Shown here piece by piece: positions 26,762-35,036 of a DNA stretch of 62,116 nt. The position numbers and the translations under genes are program-made. The notes beneath the pieces were generated by a model. It ran no database searches. It was not told the origin of the DNA and was given only the letters and a program-made list of their open reading frames with translations. Position 1 is the first letter of the stretch; each line of letters starts with the position of its first letter. This stretch comes from a virus. The stretch lies in IMG/VR virus record IMGVR_UViG_3300005527_000068, positions 1 to 62,116 of that record; one strand, written 5' to 3'.

Positions 26762-27700
26762 TTAGTTATTAGGTACAATATAACCATAATTATCTCCAGA
26801 ACCAGGTATCATTGTTAATATGTTATTATTAGTGTCGTTATCATTATCAACTAATTCACCAGTTCTTTTATCTCTAACTTTTGTTATAAACGTATTGTCA
26901 CGAACATTATATGTTTTAATTATTGTAAATATATATTTATTTGTATCTAATTTAATTTCTTTATAATCATTTATTACTTTACCAGTATATTTTTGATTAT
27001 CATATTTAAATTCAGCATTTTTGTTTGATATAAAATTTTTATTATTTGGAACAGATTTAAGTTTATAATTAATACTATTTCTTAAATCACGTGTTAAATC
27101 ATCCAATTTAATTATACCCTTACCTTCTCTAGCTTTATTACCTTTTATAACATTAAATAACCTACCAAATAAATTAGGTGCCTTATAAAAAGATTGTCTT
27201 AATAATGGGTCATCCAATAATTTATTATAATCTATACTATCTGCACTAACACTTTCACCACCTTGTTCACCACCTTGTTCACCACCTTGTTGATTACCTT
27301 GTTGATTACCTTGTTGATTAGAATTTGTAGGTCCGTCAATAGTATCAACAACATTACTACCTCTAACTAATTGAATTGGTGACATCATATTAAATTCTTC
27401 TATATCCCATATTTTAGGGTTATTTAATTTAAATTTGTCTTTAACTGTATCAGCAATTCTTAATCTTAATTTATCATTGATAACACCATCAATGTAATAC
27501 AACTTATCTTTGTGTTTTGGGTTTTGGTTTTTAAAAATTTTTTTTGTTAAATCAAAAACTGATAGTTTAACATCTTTGTTTTCTATTTTAAATGTTATGA
27601 CATCATTCTTTTTCAATTTTGATATAAAATCTTTAACTGTTGATTCTATCAAATTATTTTTAAGTGTTTTATATTGATTTTCAGTGATTATTATTTTCAT
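26762..27700 (-). CDS. Unknown virion protein with targeting-like leader and QG repeats
   Basis: 312 residues. The leader MKIIITENQYKTLKNNLIE contains ITE and NLIE sites and resembles other leaders here. Residues about 129-150 form a Gln/Gly/Glu repeat (GNQQ three times, then GGEQ). The C-terminal half (KYDNQKYTGKVINDYKEIKL) looks like a small β domain. A late-type motif lies 13 nt upstream and a terminator hairpin just beyond. Function unknown; likely packaged or structural. Confidence 0.55.
   Translation of the reverse strand: MKIIITENQYKTLKNNLIESTVKDFISKLKKNDVITFKIENKDVKLSVFDLTKKIFKNQNPKHKDKLYYIDGVINDKLRLRIADTVKDKFKLNNPKIWDIEEFNMMSPIQLVRGSNVVDTIDGPTNSNQQGNQQGNQQGGEQGGEQGGESVSADSIDYNKLLDDPLLRQSFYKAPNLFGRLFNVIKGNKAREGKGIIKLDDLTRDLRNSINYKLKSVPNNKNFISNKNAEFKYDNQKYTGKVINDYKEIKLDTNKYIFTIIKTYNVRDNTFITKVRDKRTGELVDNDNDTNNNILTMIPGSGDNYGYIVPNN
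27254..27319. repeat. 12-bp tandem repeats inside a virion gene
   Basis: Consecutive 12-bp units, three ending in TTCA and three in TTGATTA-type sequence, encode the GGEQ and GNQQ repeats. Unit number may vary between related phages by slippage. Confidence 0.75.
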
Positions 27701-27712
27701 AAAGCTAATTAT

Positions 27713-27726
27713 ATAATATAAATATA
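27713..27726 (-). promoter_or_regulatory. Late-type AT motif
   Basis: Minus strand CTATATTTATATTA, 13 nt before the ATG at 27700. Confidence 0.45.
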
Positions 27727-27738
27727 GAAAAAATAAAA

Positions 27739-27760
27739 AAACCCAAAATTAATTGGGTTA
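27739..27760 (-). terminator. Terminator after the chaperone-like gene
   Basis: AACCCAA pairs with TTGGGTT around an AT loop, followed on the minus strand by a T-rich tract. It overlaps the stop of the 27758 gene. Confidence 0.6.
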
Positions 27761-28021
27761 ATTATTTGGTATTTCACCGCTTTTTAATTTTGATTTTAGT
27801 GCTTCACCACTTATTTTTGTTGTTCTACCACTTTTACCGCTTGATTTATTTTTCATTTCTTCATATTGTTCTTCACGTTGTCTTGCTTGTTTTGTTAATA
27901 ATGATAAATAATATCTTCTTTCATAAATTGGTAAATTAAGAATATCAGAATAAGTAAAACCTTTTAAATGTTGTGTACAAATAAATATTTCCTCAAGTAG
28001 TGATGGTTTAAATTCTGGCAT
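27758..28021 (-). CDS. Small baseplate assembly protein candidate
   Basis: 87 residues from an ATG at 28021 that overlaps the end of the gp26-like gene by 14 nt. KGFTYSDILNLPIYERRYYL is a pattern seen in small T4-like baseplate hub assembly proteins. The C-terminus is basic and Lys/Ser-rich. The frame is open upstream to 28090, but that extension is antisense-like padding overlapping the neighbour. A T7 run near the junction could allow a +1 shift from the upstream gene; a plain overlapping start is simpler. Confidence 0.55.
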   Translation of the reverse strand: MPEFKPSLLEEIFICTQHLKGFTYSDILNLPIYERRYYLSLLTKQARQREEQYEEMKNKSSGKSGRTTKISGEALKSKLKSGEIPNN

Positions 28022-29150
28022 CAGGCCAAAAAAACTTGATGTTAAGTGGAAGAAAGGTATCAATTGACCCACCTCTAGGAGTCGGAACACTGATATTTAA
28101 ATCAATACCTGGTTCAATCGTAGATATATATTTTAATAAAGCTTTTGAATCACCAATTCTCATTGATTTTGATAAATTTGAAATAAGATTTCTATCTCTA
28201 TCACCATCAATCTCAACAATCATTTTTTCTAATGTATATGTGTTTGTATTATTAACAGCCACATTATCTTCTTTTTCTTTAGCTATAATTTGTTCAATAA
28301 CATCAACATCACCACAAGTTAATAATTTAAATTTAATTACTGATTTACTAATTGGTAATGTAAAAGTAAATAAACCTTCATCGTCAGGGTCAACTTCTAA
28401 TTTTTTAATTTTTAAATCATTTAAATTAACTTCAGTATCAAATGGGTCATCTAGTTCATCTAGTAACGTTACAGGATACATTTCACCATAACTAGTTGCC
28501 CTTAACCAAATCATAATAGCATTTCTATCACCAATTAATAAATCTTCATATCTTAATTCGGTATCTAAAATTTTTCTATTAATTAATATTTTTAAAAACT
28601 CACCGCTTTGTAATAGATTAGGACTCGTCAAAATATTCTCATCAGCAGTTGTCATATAAGAAACTTTAATATTTGGTTTTCTATTTCGATATACTTTACC
28701 TTGAGATGGTAATGGAATAACATCAAATGCTGAATTAAAATCTGGTTGACTTAATTCTATAATTTGTGAATTTAAATTTGATGGTAATTCACCATAATTT
28801 TCTGGTTTGTTTTTAGTTGTCATATTAGTTTTAATTGTATTATAATTTTTATTTTCTACTTTATTTTGATTAATTGTTGTATCTACAACCTTATTTACTT
28901 TTTTAACCTCACTTAAATTATCTTCAACAACAACACCAGTGTTATTCTTTAAATTTAATTGTTCTTGTGTTCTTTTCATCATCGCCTCTACAGCAGAAGC
29001 ATAATTTTGATTTACTTCATTTGAATTTTTAGTGTTTTCATAAATTTCTTTTGCTACATCAATTTTTTCTCTATGATATTTTTCTTCTTCAGCTTTTCTT
29101 TTTGCTGCTTCCATATCTTCATTTGAAGGTATTACATTAAGTTTACTCAT
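28008..29150 (-). CDS. Baseplate protein, T4 gp26-like family
   Basis: 380 residues. N-terminal ~150 residues are charged and Asn-rich. The conserved core begins FDVIPLPSQGKVY, VSYMTTADENILTSPNLLQS, then a helical region ending IKFFWPDARI. The PLPSxGKxY and DENILTS motifs mark the T4 baseplate hub family (PF12322-type). T4 gp26 is 208 residues, so this version has an added N-terminal segment. It acts in hub assembly and is translationally coupled to the small downstream gene. Confidence 0.78.
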   Translation of the reverse strand: MSKLNVIPSNEDMEAAKRKAEEEKYHREKIDVAKEIYENTKNSNEVNQNYASAVEAMMKRTQEQLNLKNNTGVVVEDNLSEVKKVNKVVDTTINQNKVENKNYNTIKTNMTTKNKPENYGELPSNLNSQIIELSQPDFNSAFDVIPLPSQGKVYRNRKPNIKVSYMTTADENILTSPNLLQSGEFLKILINRKILDTELRYEDLLIGDRNAIMIWLRATSYGEMYPVTLLDELDDPFDTEVNLNDLKIKKLEVDPDDEGLFTFTLPISKSVIKFKLLTCGDVDVIEQIIAKEKEDNVAVNNTNTYTLEKMIVEIDGDRDRNLISNLSKSMRIGDSKALLKYISTIEPGIDLNISVPTPRGGSIDTFLPLNIKFFWPDARI

Positions 29151-29201
29151 AACAATTACTTTATATTAAATATAATTAGTTATATTTTTATGTAAATAAA
29201 A

Positions 29202-29227
29202 AAAAACCTAACATAAGTTAGGTTTTT
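29202..29227 (-). terminator. Terminator after the 830-residue gene
   Basis: An 11-bp perfect stem (29202-29212 with 29217-29227), loop ATAA, with A and T tracts on the flanks. Confidence 0.85.
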
Positions 29228-29234
29228 ATTGTTT

Positions 29235-31727
29235 TTAGTATTTTATTAATTTCTTTATCTTTTCTATTTCATTTTCTATTAAAACTTCTTTTGGAATAAC
29301 TTTCCTTTCAAAAATTTGTGGTCGATTAGCCTGTTGGTTATTGTTACCACCAGCTTGTTGTTGTGGTTGTTGTTGTTTTTGTTGTTGTTGTTGATTATTA
29401 CCACCTTGTGTTTTTAATTTATATAGATATTGAAAAAGACCAATTAATGTTTTTAAGAAATTAGCCAAATTCTTTTTAAATGCTGTTCTACTTTGAGCAT
29501 CTTTAGAAAATGATTTATTAGGCATTGAAGCACCATAACCAGCTTCAACCTCTGCAATTTTATTTATATTACCACCACCTAAACCTTTCATTTTACCAAC
29601 CATACTATTATCTTTAGTATATTGATTATTAGGGTCTAAATTCTTTATTTTACCTGAGAAAGCGTTACTAACTGTTTTATAATCCGTAGAATAAACTGTA
29701 TTTAAAGTTTCTTTTATAAATGTTAAAAGTTGTCTCATATCTTGTTCATTGTCAGGATTAGCATTAGTTAAAGCTTCAAAATTTGTCATCATAATAGGGT
29801 TTGAATCTAATTGATTTAAGAAACCCTTAATAACATTATCATTTGTTTTAGCTAAACTTTTCCTTAAAGTATTTCTAACATACTCTATTCTTTTTAACAA
29901 CTCTTCAAATTTTTGTAATTGGTCAACTTTTAAATTTTTTGATAAATAAGTAATAACTCTTTTATCTTTAAAAAATTTGCCTTCGTATAACATTTCTTCA
30001 CCTTCTCTTACATAATTTTGATTAGCAAAAAATCTTTCTCTACCACTTTGTGTTTGCCCACCAGCTTGTGCTCTATTACCACCTTTCATTATTTGACCAC
30101 CTTGATATGTTCTACCACCTAAACTATCTCTAGCTGAAGAACTTTGAGATTTAGAAGGTGATTTAGCACCAGTACCCATTGTACCTCTATTATTAACTAT
30201 AAATTGAAAAAGACTTTTTAAATCATTAAATAAACCATCTGTAGAACCACTATCTTGTGATATTTTTTTCGGGTCTTGAGCTTGAGCTACAGAAATTGGT
30301 GGTTCATCTGGTTTTATAACACCATCCCCACCTTCAATATTTCTAATTGATTGATATAACGCATTAAGTGTTGCAGCTCTTGAAGATTTTTGGCCTTTCA
30401 TTCGCATAAGTTTAACCAAAGCACCAGTAGCTATTAAACCAACACCAATAGGTCCTAATAAAGCACCTAAACCTTTTGCAACAAGATAACCAGCACCAAC
30501 CTTAAGACCAGTTTTCATAACAATTGTTGGTACCATTTTTACTATAGCATTGACAACAAGACCTTGTAAACCACCACCAGTTTGTGTTACCAATAAATCA
30601 CCAACACTTTTACCTGTTCCAGCCCAACTACCTTGGAACATTTCACCTAAATTTTTACCATAACTATTAGGGTTTTTAGCAATTTCTTCAAGAACTTTTT
30701 TAGCGTTATCAGGGTCCATAAATATACCACCTTTAGCTGATAATGCATCAATACCAGCTTGTAAATTACCACCACCAAGTTGTTTTACAGCATTTACAAA
30801 ATCTTGTGGTGAAGAATTTGGACTTAAGTTTAATCCCATAGCCCTATTCATTATTTGTGTCATACCTTCACCTGGTTTTATTGACGCAAAAATTGAAGAT
30901 TTTTCTTTTACTATTTGTCTAACATATTCAATAGAAGGGTTTTTGGTTATTTCAAGAAATAAACTTTTAAACCATTCTGTATTAACTAACCAACTAAAAG
31001 CACCTAAAGAAGAACCAACACCAGCTAATGTTAAAGGTAATCTATTTGATTTAAGAGTGTCCATTCTTGTACTAGCAAAATCATCACCACCACCTCTTTT
31101 TGCAGCTAAACTTTGTCTAACGGCTTTATCATCATAAACCTTACCAGCATCTGATGGTTCTTGTTCAGATAAACCAAATTCTTCATCTATTTGAGCCATT
31201 TGCTCATCAGTTATATCATACTCTTCATTCATTAAATCTTGTTCAGATTCATTAACCACTGAATATACTGCTGTTAAATCAATATCTAAGAATTTTTTAA
31301 CGTATTCTCTTAAATCATTTATAACACCATTAGCTGCATCAACAGATAGATATCCTTCTTCATTAGGATTTTTTGTTGTAGCATCAATAATAGAATCATA
31401 AACAGCTGCTATTGACATAACAGTTGATAAAAATTGTTGTGGGTCTTTATTATTTGGGAATTGTGGGTTTTCTTCTTTAATTTTATCGTTAAGATTTTTA
31501 ATTAATGTGTTAGATGCTTTATCAATAATTTGTTGTATCTTAGCACCAGCTTCTTGGTCAATTTTACCTCTACCAAAAATTTTACCACCAACTTTATATC
31601 TACCTAATTTAGACAAACCGTATTTAATTGTATCCATTAAACCTTCATCCAAATGTTTACCTTCATTTAATAAGAAATTTTCTAACATTTCTTTTTGTTC
31701 TTTTGTAATCTTAATTCTATTTTTCAT
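29235..31727 (-). CDS. Large internal virion protein candidate
   Basis: 830 residues. The leader MKNRIKITKEQKEMLENFL has ITKE, and LLNEGKHLDEG adds further LxxE-type sites. Residues about 390-440 hold hydrophobic Gly/Ala helices (VGAGYLVAKGLGALLGPIGV) able to cross a membrane. A central Gln/Gly/Ser linker follows, and another Gln tract near 785-815. No enzyme motif was recognised. The plan (leader, membrane-active centre, linkers) fits a protein packaged in the head and ejected with the DNA. Own late-type motif and terminator make it a single-gene unit. Confidence 0.55.
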   Translation of the reverse strand: MKNRIKITKEQKEMLENFLLNEGKHLDEGLMDTIKYGLSKLGRYKVGGKIFGRGKIDQEAGAKIQQIIDKASNTLIKNLNDKIKEENPQFPNNKDPQQFLSTVMSIAAVYDSIIDATTKNPNEEGYLSVDAANGVINDLREYVKKFLDIDLTAVYSVVNESEQDLMNEEYDITDEQMAQIDEEFGLSEQEPSDAGKVYDDKAVRQSLAAKRGGGDDFASTRMDTLKSNRLPLTLAGVGSSLGAFSWLVNTEWFKSLFLEITKNPSIEYVRQIVKEKSSIFASIKPGEGMTQIMNRAMGLNLSPNSSPQDFVNAVKQLGGGNLQAGIDALSAKGGIFMDPDNAKKVLEEIAKNPNSYGKNLGEMFQGSWAGTGKSVGDLLVTQTGGGLQGLVVNAIVKMVPTIVMKTGLKVGAGYLVAKGLGALLGPIGVGLIATGALVKLMRMKGQKSSRAATLNALYQSIRNIEGGDGVIKPDEPPISVAQAQDPKKISQDSGSTDGLFNDLKSLFQFIVNNRGTMGTGAKSPSKSQSSSARDSLGGRTYQGGQIMKGGNRAQAGGQTQSGRERFFANQNYVREGEEMLYEGKFFKDKRVITYLSKNLKVDQLQKFEELLKRIEYVRNTLRKSLAKTNDNVIKGFLNQLDSNPIMMTNFEALTNANPDNEQDMRQLLTFIKETLNTVYSTDYKTVSNAFSGKIKNLDPNNQYTKDNSMVGKMKGLGGGNINKIAEVEAGYGASMPNKSFSKDAQSRTAFKKNLANFLKTLIGLFQYLYKLKTQGGNNQQQQQKQQQPQQQAGGNNNQQANRPQIFERKVIPKEVLIENEIEKIKKLIKY

Positions 31728-31745
31728 ATTATAAAATTTTTTTTA

Positions 31746-31760
31746 TATCTATAAATATAT
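31746..31760 (-). promoter_or_regulatory. Late-type AT motif
   Basis: Minus strand ATATATTTATAGATA, 19 nt before the ATG at 31727. Confidence 0.45.
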
Positions 31761-31778
31761 AAATTAATTAAAAAAAAC

Positions 31779-31811
31779 AAAAAAGCTGTTAATTATCTTA
31801 ACAGCTTTTTT
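31779..31811 (-). terminator. Terminator of tail sheath
   Basis: A 14-bp stem (31779-31792 with 31798-31811) with loop TTATC and flanking A/T tracts, directly after the sheath stop. Confidence 0.85.
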
Positions 31812-31835
31812 GTTTTACGTTTTAACTAATATAAA

Positions 31836-34676
31836 TTAGATATTATCAAAAGACGCTCCTGTATTCATCACCACAAATTCAATTTTTATAAATTCTAGTG
31901 AACGGGTTGGTTTTAAGAAAATCTGTCCAGATAATTGATTTCTATCAATATCTTCAGGGTCATTTGAAAGAACAACACGGAAATCAGTTAAACCTCTTTC
32001 ACTTCTAATGTTATCCAATATTGGATTAACAAGAGCTAAGAATTGGTTTCTAACCACTGAATCATTTTGTTCGAACAATAATCTAATAGCAACAGCAGAT
32101 ATAAGTTTTCTTGCTTGTAATAAAAGTCTTCTAACGTTTATTCTATTAAGAGCAGTTTCTTTAACCTGCATTGTTTTATTACCCCAAATTTTAATACCAT
32201 CACTTGTGAATGTTGCAATAGGGTTAATTCTATTTTCATAAAGTGTATCTCTTTGAGATAATGTTAATTTTGTTCTTGCTTGAATAGCATCAACATCACC
32301 ACGCTGAACACCTGCAACAGCAAACCAAGGGAATGCAATGTTATCAGTTAAAGCGATATTTCTAACAACATCTCTTGTAGGTGGAACGAAAATTAAAACA
32401 TTATTTTCAGTGTCATTTATTTGAACCCATGGCCAATAAGTACAAGAGTAGTTACTATCATACATATCACCTATGTTATCAACAACATCATCAACAGTTA
32501 ATAATGTTTCATTATAGTAATCAGGAGTTGTCATGATATACAATGAATCTGCTCTTTCTTGTTCAACCATTTCAATTGTTGCTTCAACAAGATTAGTGTT
32601 ATCAAAGTTATCAATACCTGGTGTTGCAAATACGTTAACATTCACAGCTTCAGGGTTTCTAAATGTCCAGATACCTTCTAAGTAAGCGTAATAATCAGAA
32701 GTTATACCTAAATCACCATTAGATAATGTTCTATTAGAAAACGCACCACTAGTTAAACCAGCAGAACCATAAACACCGTTAATTAAGAATCTATCAGTAT
32801 TACTTCTTCTTGTTCTGTAAACATCCCAACCATCAAAACCACCATAAGGAACTAAAGTAAACTTACGTGCAAATACTTTTTCGTATGGACCACCAATTAA
32901 ACCAGCTTCAGTTCTAAATTGAGCCACACCAGTGTCAAATAAGAACACTGGACTATATGTACCACCACTGTTATTTATAACTACAACAACGTTATCTATT
33001 GTAGCACCAGTAGCACCAATATCCATATGGAAACCATTAGTTAAACCAGTCCAAATATCAACACCAGTAATGTTAGGAACACCTTTGTAATCAAAGAAGT
33101 CAGCGTCTACACCAACAATATTTGAAATACCTAAGAAAGCTCTTCTTTTATTTTCAAAAGTACCATAAGATTTTTTATAACTTAATACTGGGTCAATAAC
33201 TGTTGTGTTACCATTTTCTTGGTAATCACGTATTGGATAACCAATAAAACCAGCAGGGAAAGCTTCACTAGTATCTGAAGTGTCATCTAATTCAGCTAAA
33301 ACATATACAGAATTAGAAACATAAACACCATCTAATGTACCTATTCTTCTTGCAATATAATTTGCTGAAGTTGGGTCCATCGTACAACGTGTGAAACTTT
33401 CTAATACAACTGGATTTGCATCAGTATCATAGAAAGACCTGATAACAACATCAAATTCTCTTGTATCTGGTTTAATGTTTGTTATAGAGATTTTAAATTG
33501 CTCGTTAGCAGCATTACCATCAGAAATTGTCCAGAATCTAAATAATCTTAATACTTTATTACCACGTAATTCAGATACGACATAAGGTGTAACTGCTGGA
33601 CTGTATTCTTTAAGATAATTATAGAATTCTCTATCGTAACTAATTAAAGATTGTTTAATACCTCTGATTTTACCATCAGTATTTAAATTTCTAAATAAAT
33701 TATCATACAATTCTTCAACAAATAAAGCTGTTTTACCATCTTGTGCTGTTCTTCCCAATACTTTAGGTAAATAATTTCTTTGTGTTCTATCCATAGAAAC
33801 ATTGTAATTAAAATTACCTTGTAATGTAGAATTACCGCTTAATGAGAATGTACCAAGTGGGTCTGTAGTAGCACCACTAAACGTTGGGTCAAAAATAACA
33901 CCTGTTGCACCAGTTACTTCAAAAGAAGGTAATTGAGTATTAACGTTTATTGTACCTCTAGAACGAAGTAAAGCGACTAATTGATTTTCTACACCAGAAT
34001 ATACAGTACCAGAATAATATACTGTAACACCAGAGGTTGTACCAGTATTTGTGGTTGTTGTTGCACTACCAGCAGCTGTAACATAAAGATTAAATGATAC
34101 ACCACTAAAATTACTACCAGTTTTTTGATATACTGGTCCGATTGTAGATGTAGCACCAGTTGTTGCTGTACCTAAAAATGCTAATTGGGTAGTTAATAAA
34201 CCATCATTATATAATGTTTGAACAAATGTATCATTAGATACAACATTAGTTACTGTACCAGCAGTTGTTGCCGTATACTCAATTAAAGTTGCATATGATG
34301 AACCTGTTTGTGTGATAGTAACACTGGCTGGGTCTAAAGCAGCATCTAATGTTATACCCCATGCTAGACCAGCATCATAACCTGAAAACCCTAATACTCT
34401 TGTTACGAATAATTGGTTTGATTGAGAAAGATAAGATTTAGCTATATATGGTAATTCATATAATGGTGCGTTATTATCTTTTACTTTTGTTGCATTTAAG
34501 CCACCAAAAAATGATTGAAATTCACCATAATTTGATACAAAAATAGGTTGAAAAGCAGGTCCTTTAGTCGTTTCACCAACTAAGCCCAATGTAGTTACAC
34601 CGACTTGTCTGGTAATAAAGGTTAAATCTTTTTCTGATGTATAAACACCTGGACTTACGAATACTTGTGTTGACAT
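31836..34676 (-). CDS. gp18: Contractile tail sheath protein (gp18-like)
   Basis: 946 residues. It starts STQVFVSPGVYTSEKDL, the classic sheath N-terminus, followed by RQVGVTTLGLVGETTKGPAF. The C-terminal core (KLTLSQRDTLYENRINPI, NRINVRRLLLQARKLI) is the conserved sheath domain. T4 gp18 has 659 residues; extra Thr/Gly-rich insertions at about 120-300 enlarge the outer domain. Sheath rings contract to drive the tube through the cell envelope. Single-gene unit with late-type motif 39 nt upstream and strong terminator. Confidence 0.95.
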   Translation of the reverse strand: MSTQVFVSPGVYTSEKDLTFITRQVGVTTLGLVGETTKGPAFQPIFVSNYGEFQSFFGGLNATKVKDNNAPLYELPYIAKSYLSQSNQLFVTRVLGFSGYDAGLAWGITLDAALDPASVTITQTGSSYATLIEYTATTAGTVTNVVSNDTFVQTLYNDGLLTTQLAFLGTATTGATSTIGPVYQKTGSNFSGVSFNLYVTAAGSATTTTNTGTTSGVTVYYSGTVYSGVENQLVALLRSRGTINVNTQLPSFEVTGATGVIFDPTFSGATTDPLGTFSLSGNSTLQGNFNYNVSMDRTQRNYLPKVLGRTAQDGKTALFVEELYDNLFRNLNTDGKIRGIKQSLISYDREFYNYLKEYSPAVTPYVVSELRGNKVLRLFRFWTISDGNAANEQFKISITNIKPDTREFDVVIRSFYDTDANPVVLESFTRCTMDPTSANYIARRIGTLDGVYVSNSVYVLAELDDTSDTSEAFPAGFIGYPIRDYQENGNTTVIDPVLSYKKSYGTFENKRRAFLGISNIVGVDADFFDYKGVPNITGVDIWTGLTNGFHMDIGATGATIDNVVVVINNSGGTYSPVFLFDTGVAQFRTEAGLIGGPYEKVFARKFTLVPYGGFDGWDVYRTRRSNTDRFLINGVYGSAGLTSGAFSNRTLSNGDLGITSDYYAYLEGIWTFRNPEAVNVNVFATPGIDNFDNTNLVEATIEMVEQERADSLYIMTTPDYYNETLLTVDDVVDNIGDMYDSNYSCTYWPWVQINDTENNVLIFVPPTRDVVRNIALTDNIAFPWFAVAGVQRGDVDAIQARTKLTLSQRDTLYENRINPIATFTSDGIKIWGNKTMQVKETALNRINVRRLLLQARKLISAVAIRLLFEQNDSVVRNQFLALVNPILDNIRSERGLTDFRVVLSNDPEDIDRNQLSGQIFLKPTRSLEFIKIEFVVMNTGASFDNI

Positions 34677-34714
34677 ATTTTTTTCCGTTTAATATTTATT
34701 TTTATAATTTCTTT

Positions 34715-34727
34715 ATTATAAATATTG
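34715..34727 (-). promoter_or_regulatory. Late-type AT motif before sheath
   Basis: Minus strand AATATTTATAATA, a full consensus copy, 39 nt before the sheath ATG. Confidence 0.5.
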
Positions 34728-34765
34728 ATTTTTTAACAAAAGTTATAATAATGGAAAAAAATATT

Positions 34766-35032
34766 CTACAACTCTAAATAACCTTCATATCTATTTTGCA
34801 TTTGTTCACCATTTATTCTATAATTATGAACACCTGAATATTCATTATTATACCAATAAATGTCAAAACTTATGTTTTTAAAGTTATCTGGTTCTGGTGA
34901 TGGCCAGTTATTTTTTCTAACTTCTTCAATTTTTACCAAAACATCATCTGGTATTTTCCAATCACCATCAATAGTTGAAGCTTCCCAATTATATCTATAA
35001 AAAAAATTAATGTTAAAATTATATTGTTCCAT
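34766..35032 (-). CDS. Small unknown protein after the long fibre
   Basis: 88 residues from ATG 35032 (MEQYNFNINFFYRYNWEAS); an in-frame ATG at 35050 overlaps the fibre stop and is possible. Aromatic and Asn-rich with KIPDDVLVKIEEVRKNNWPS and IYWYNNEYSGVHNYRI. No family recognised. Position directly behind the 2042-residue fibre suggests a fibre chaperone or attachment factor, but nothing in the sequence proves this. Confidence 0.5.
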   Translation of the reverse strand: MEQYNFNINFFYRYNWEASTIDGDWKIPDDVLVKIEEVRKNNWPSPEPDNFKNISFDIYWYNNEYSGVHNYRINGEQMQNRYEGYLEL

Positions 35033-35036
35033 ATTA

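Noticed and set aside
28036-28491. 151-codon open frame opposite the gp26-like gene
   Set aside because: Shadow of the conserved baseplate core on the other strand.
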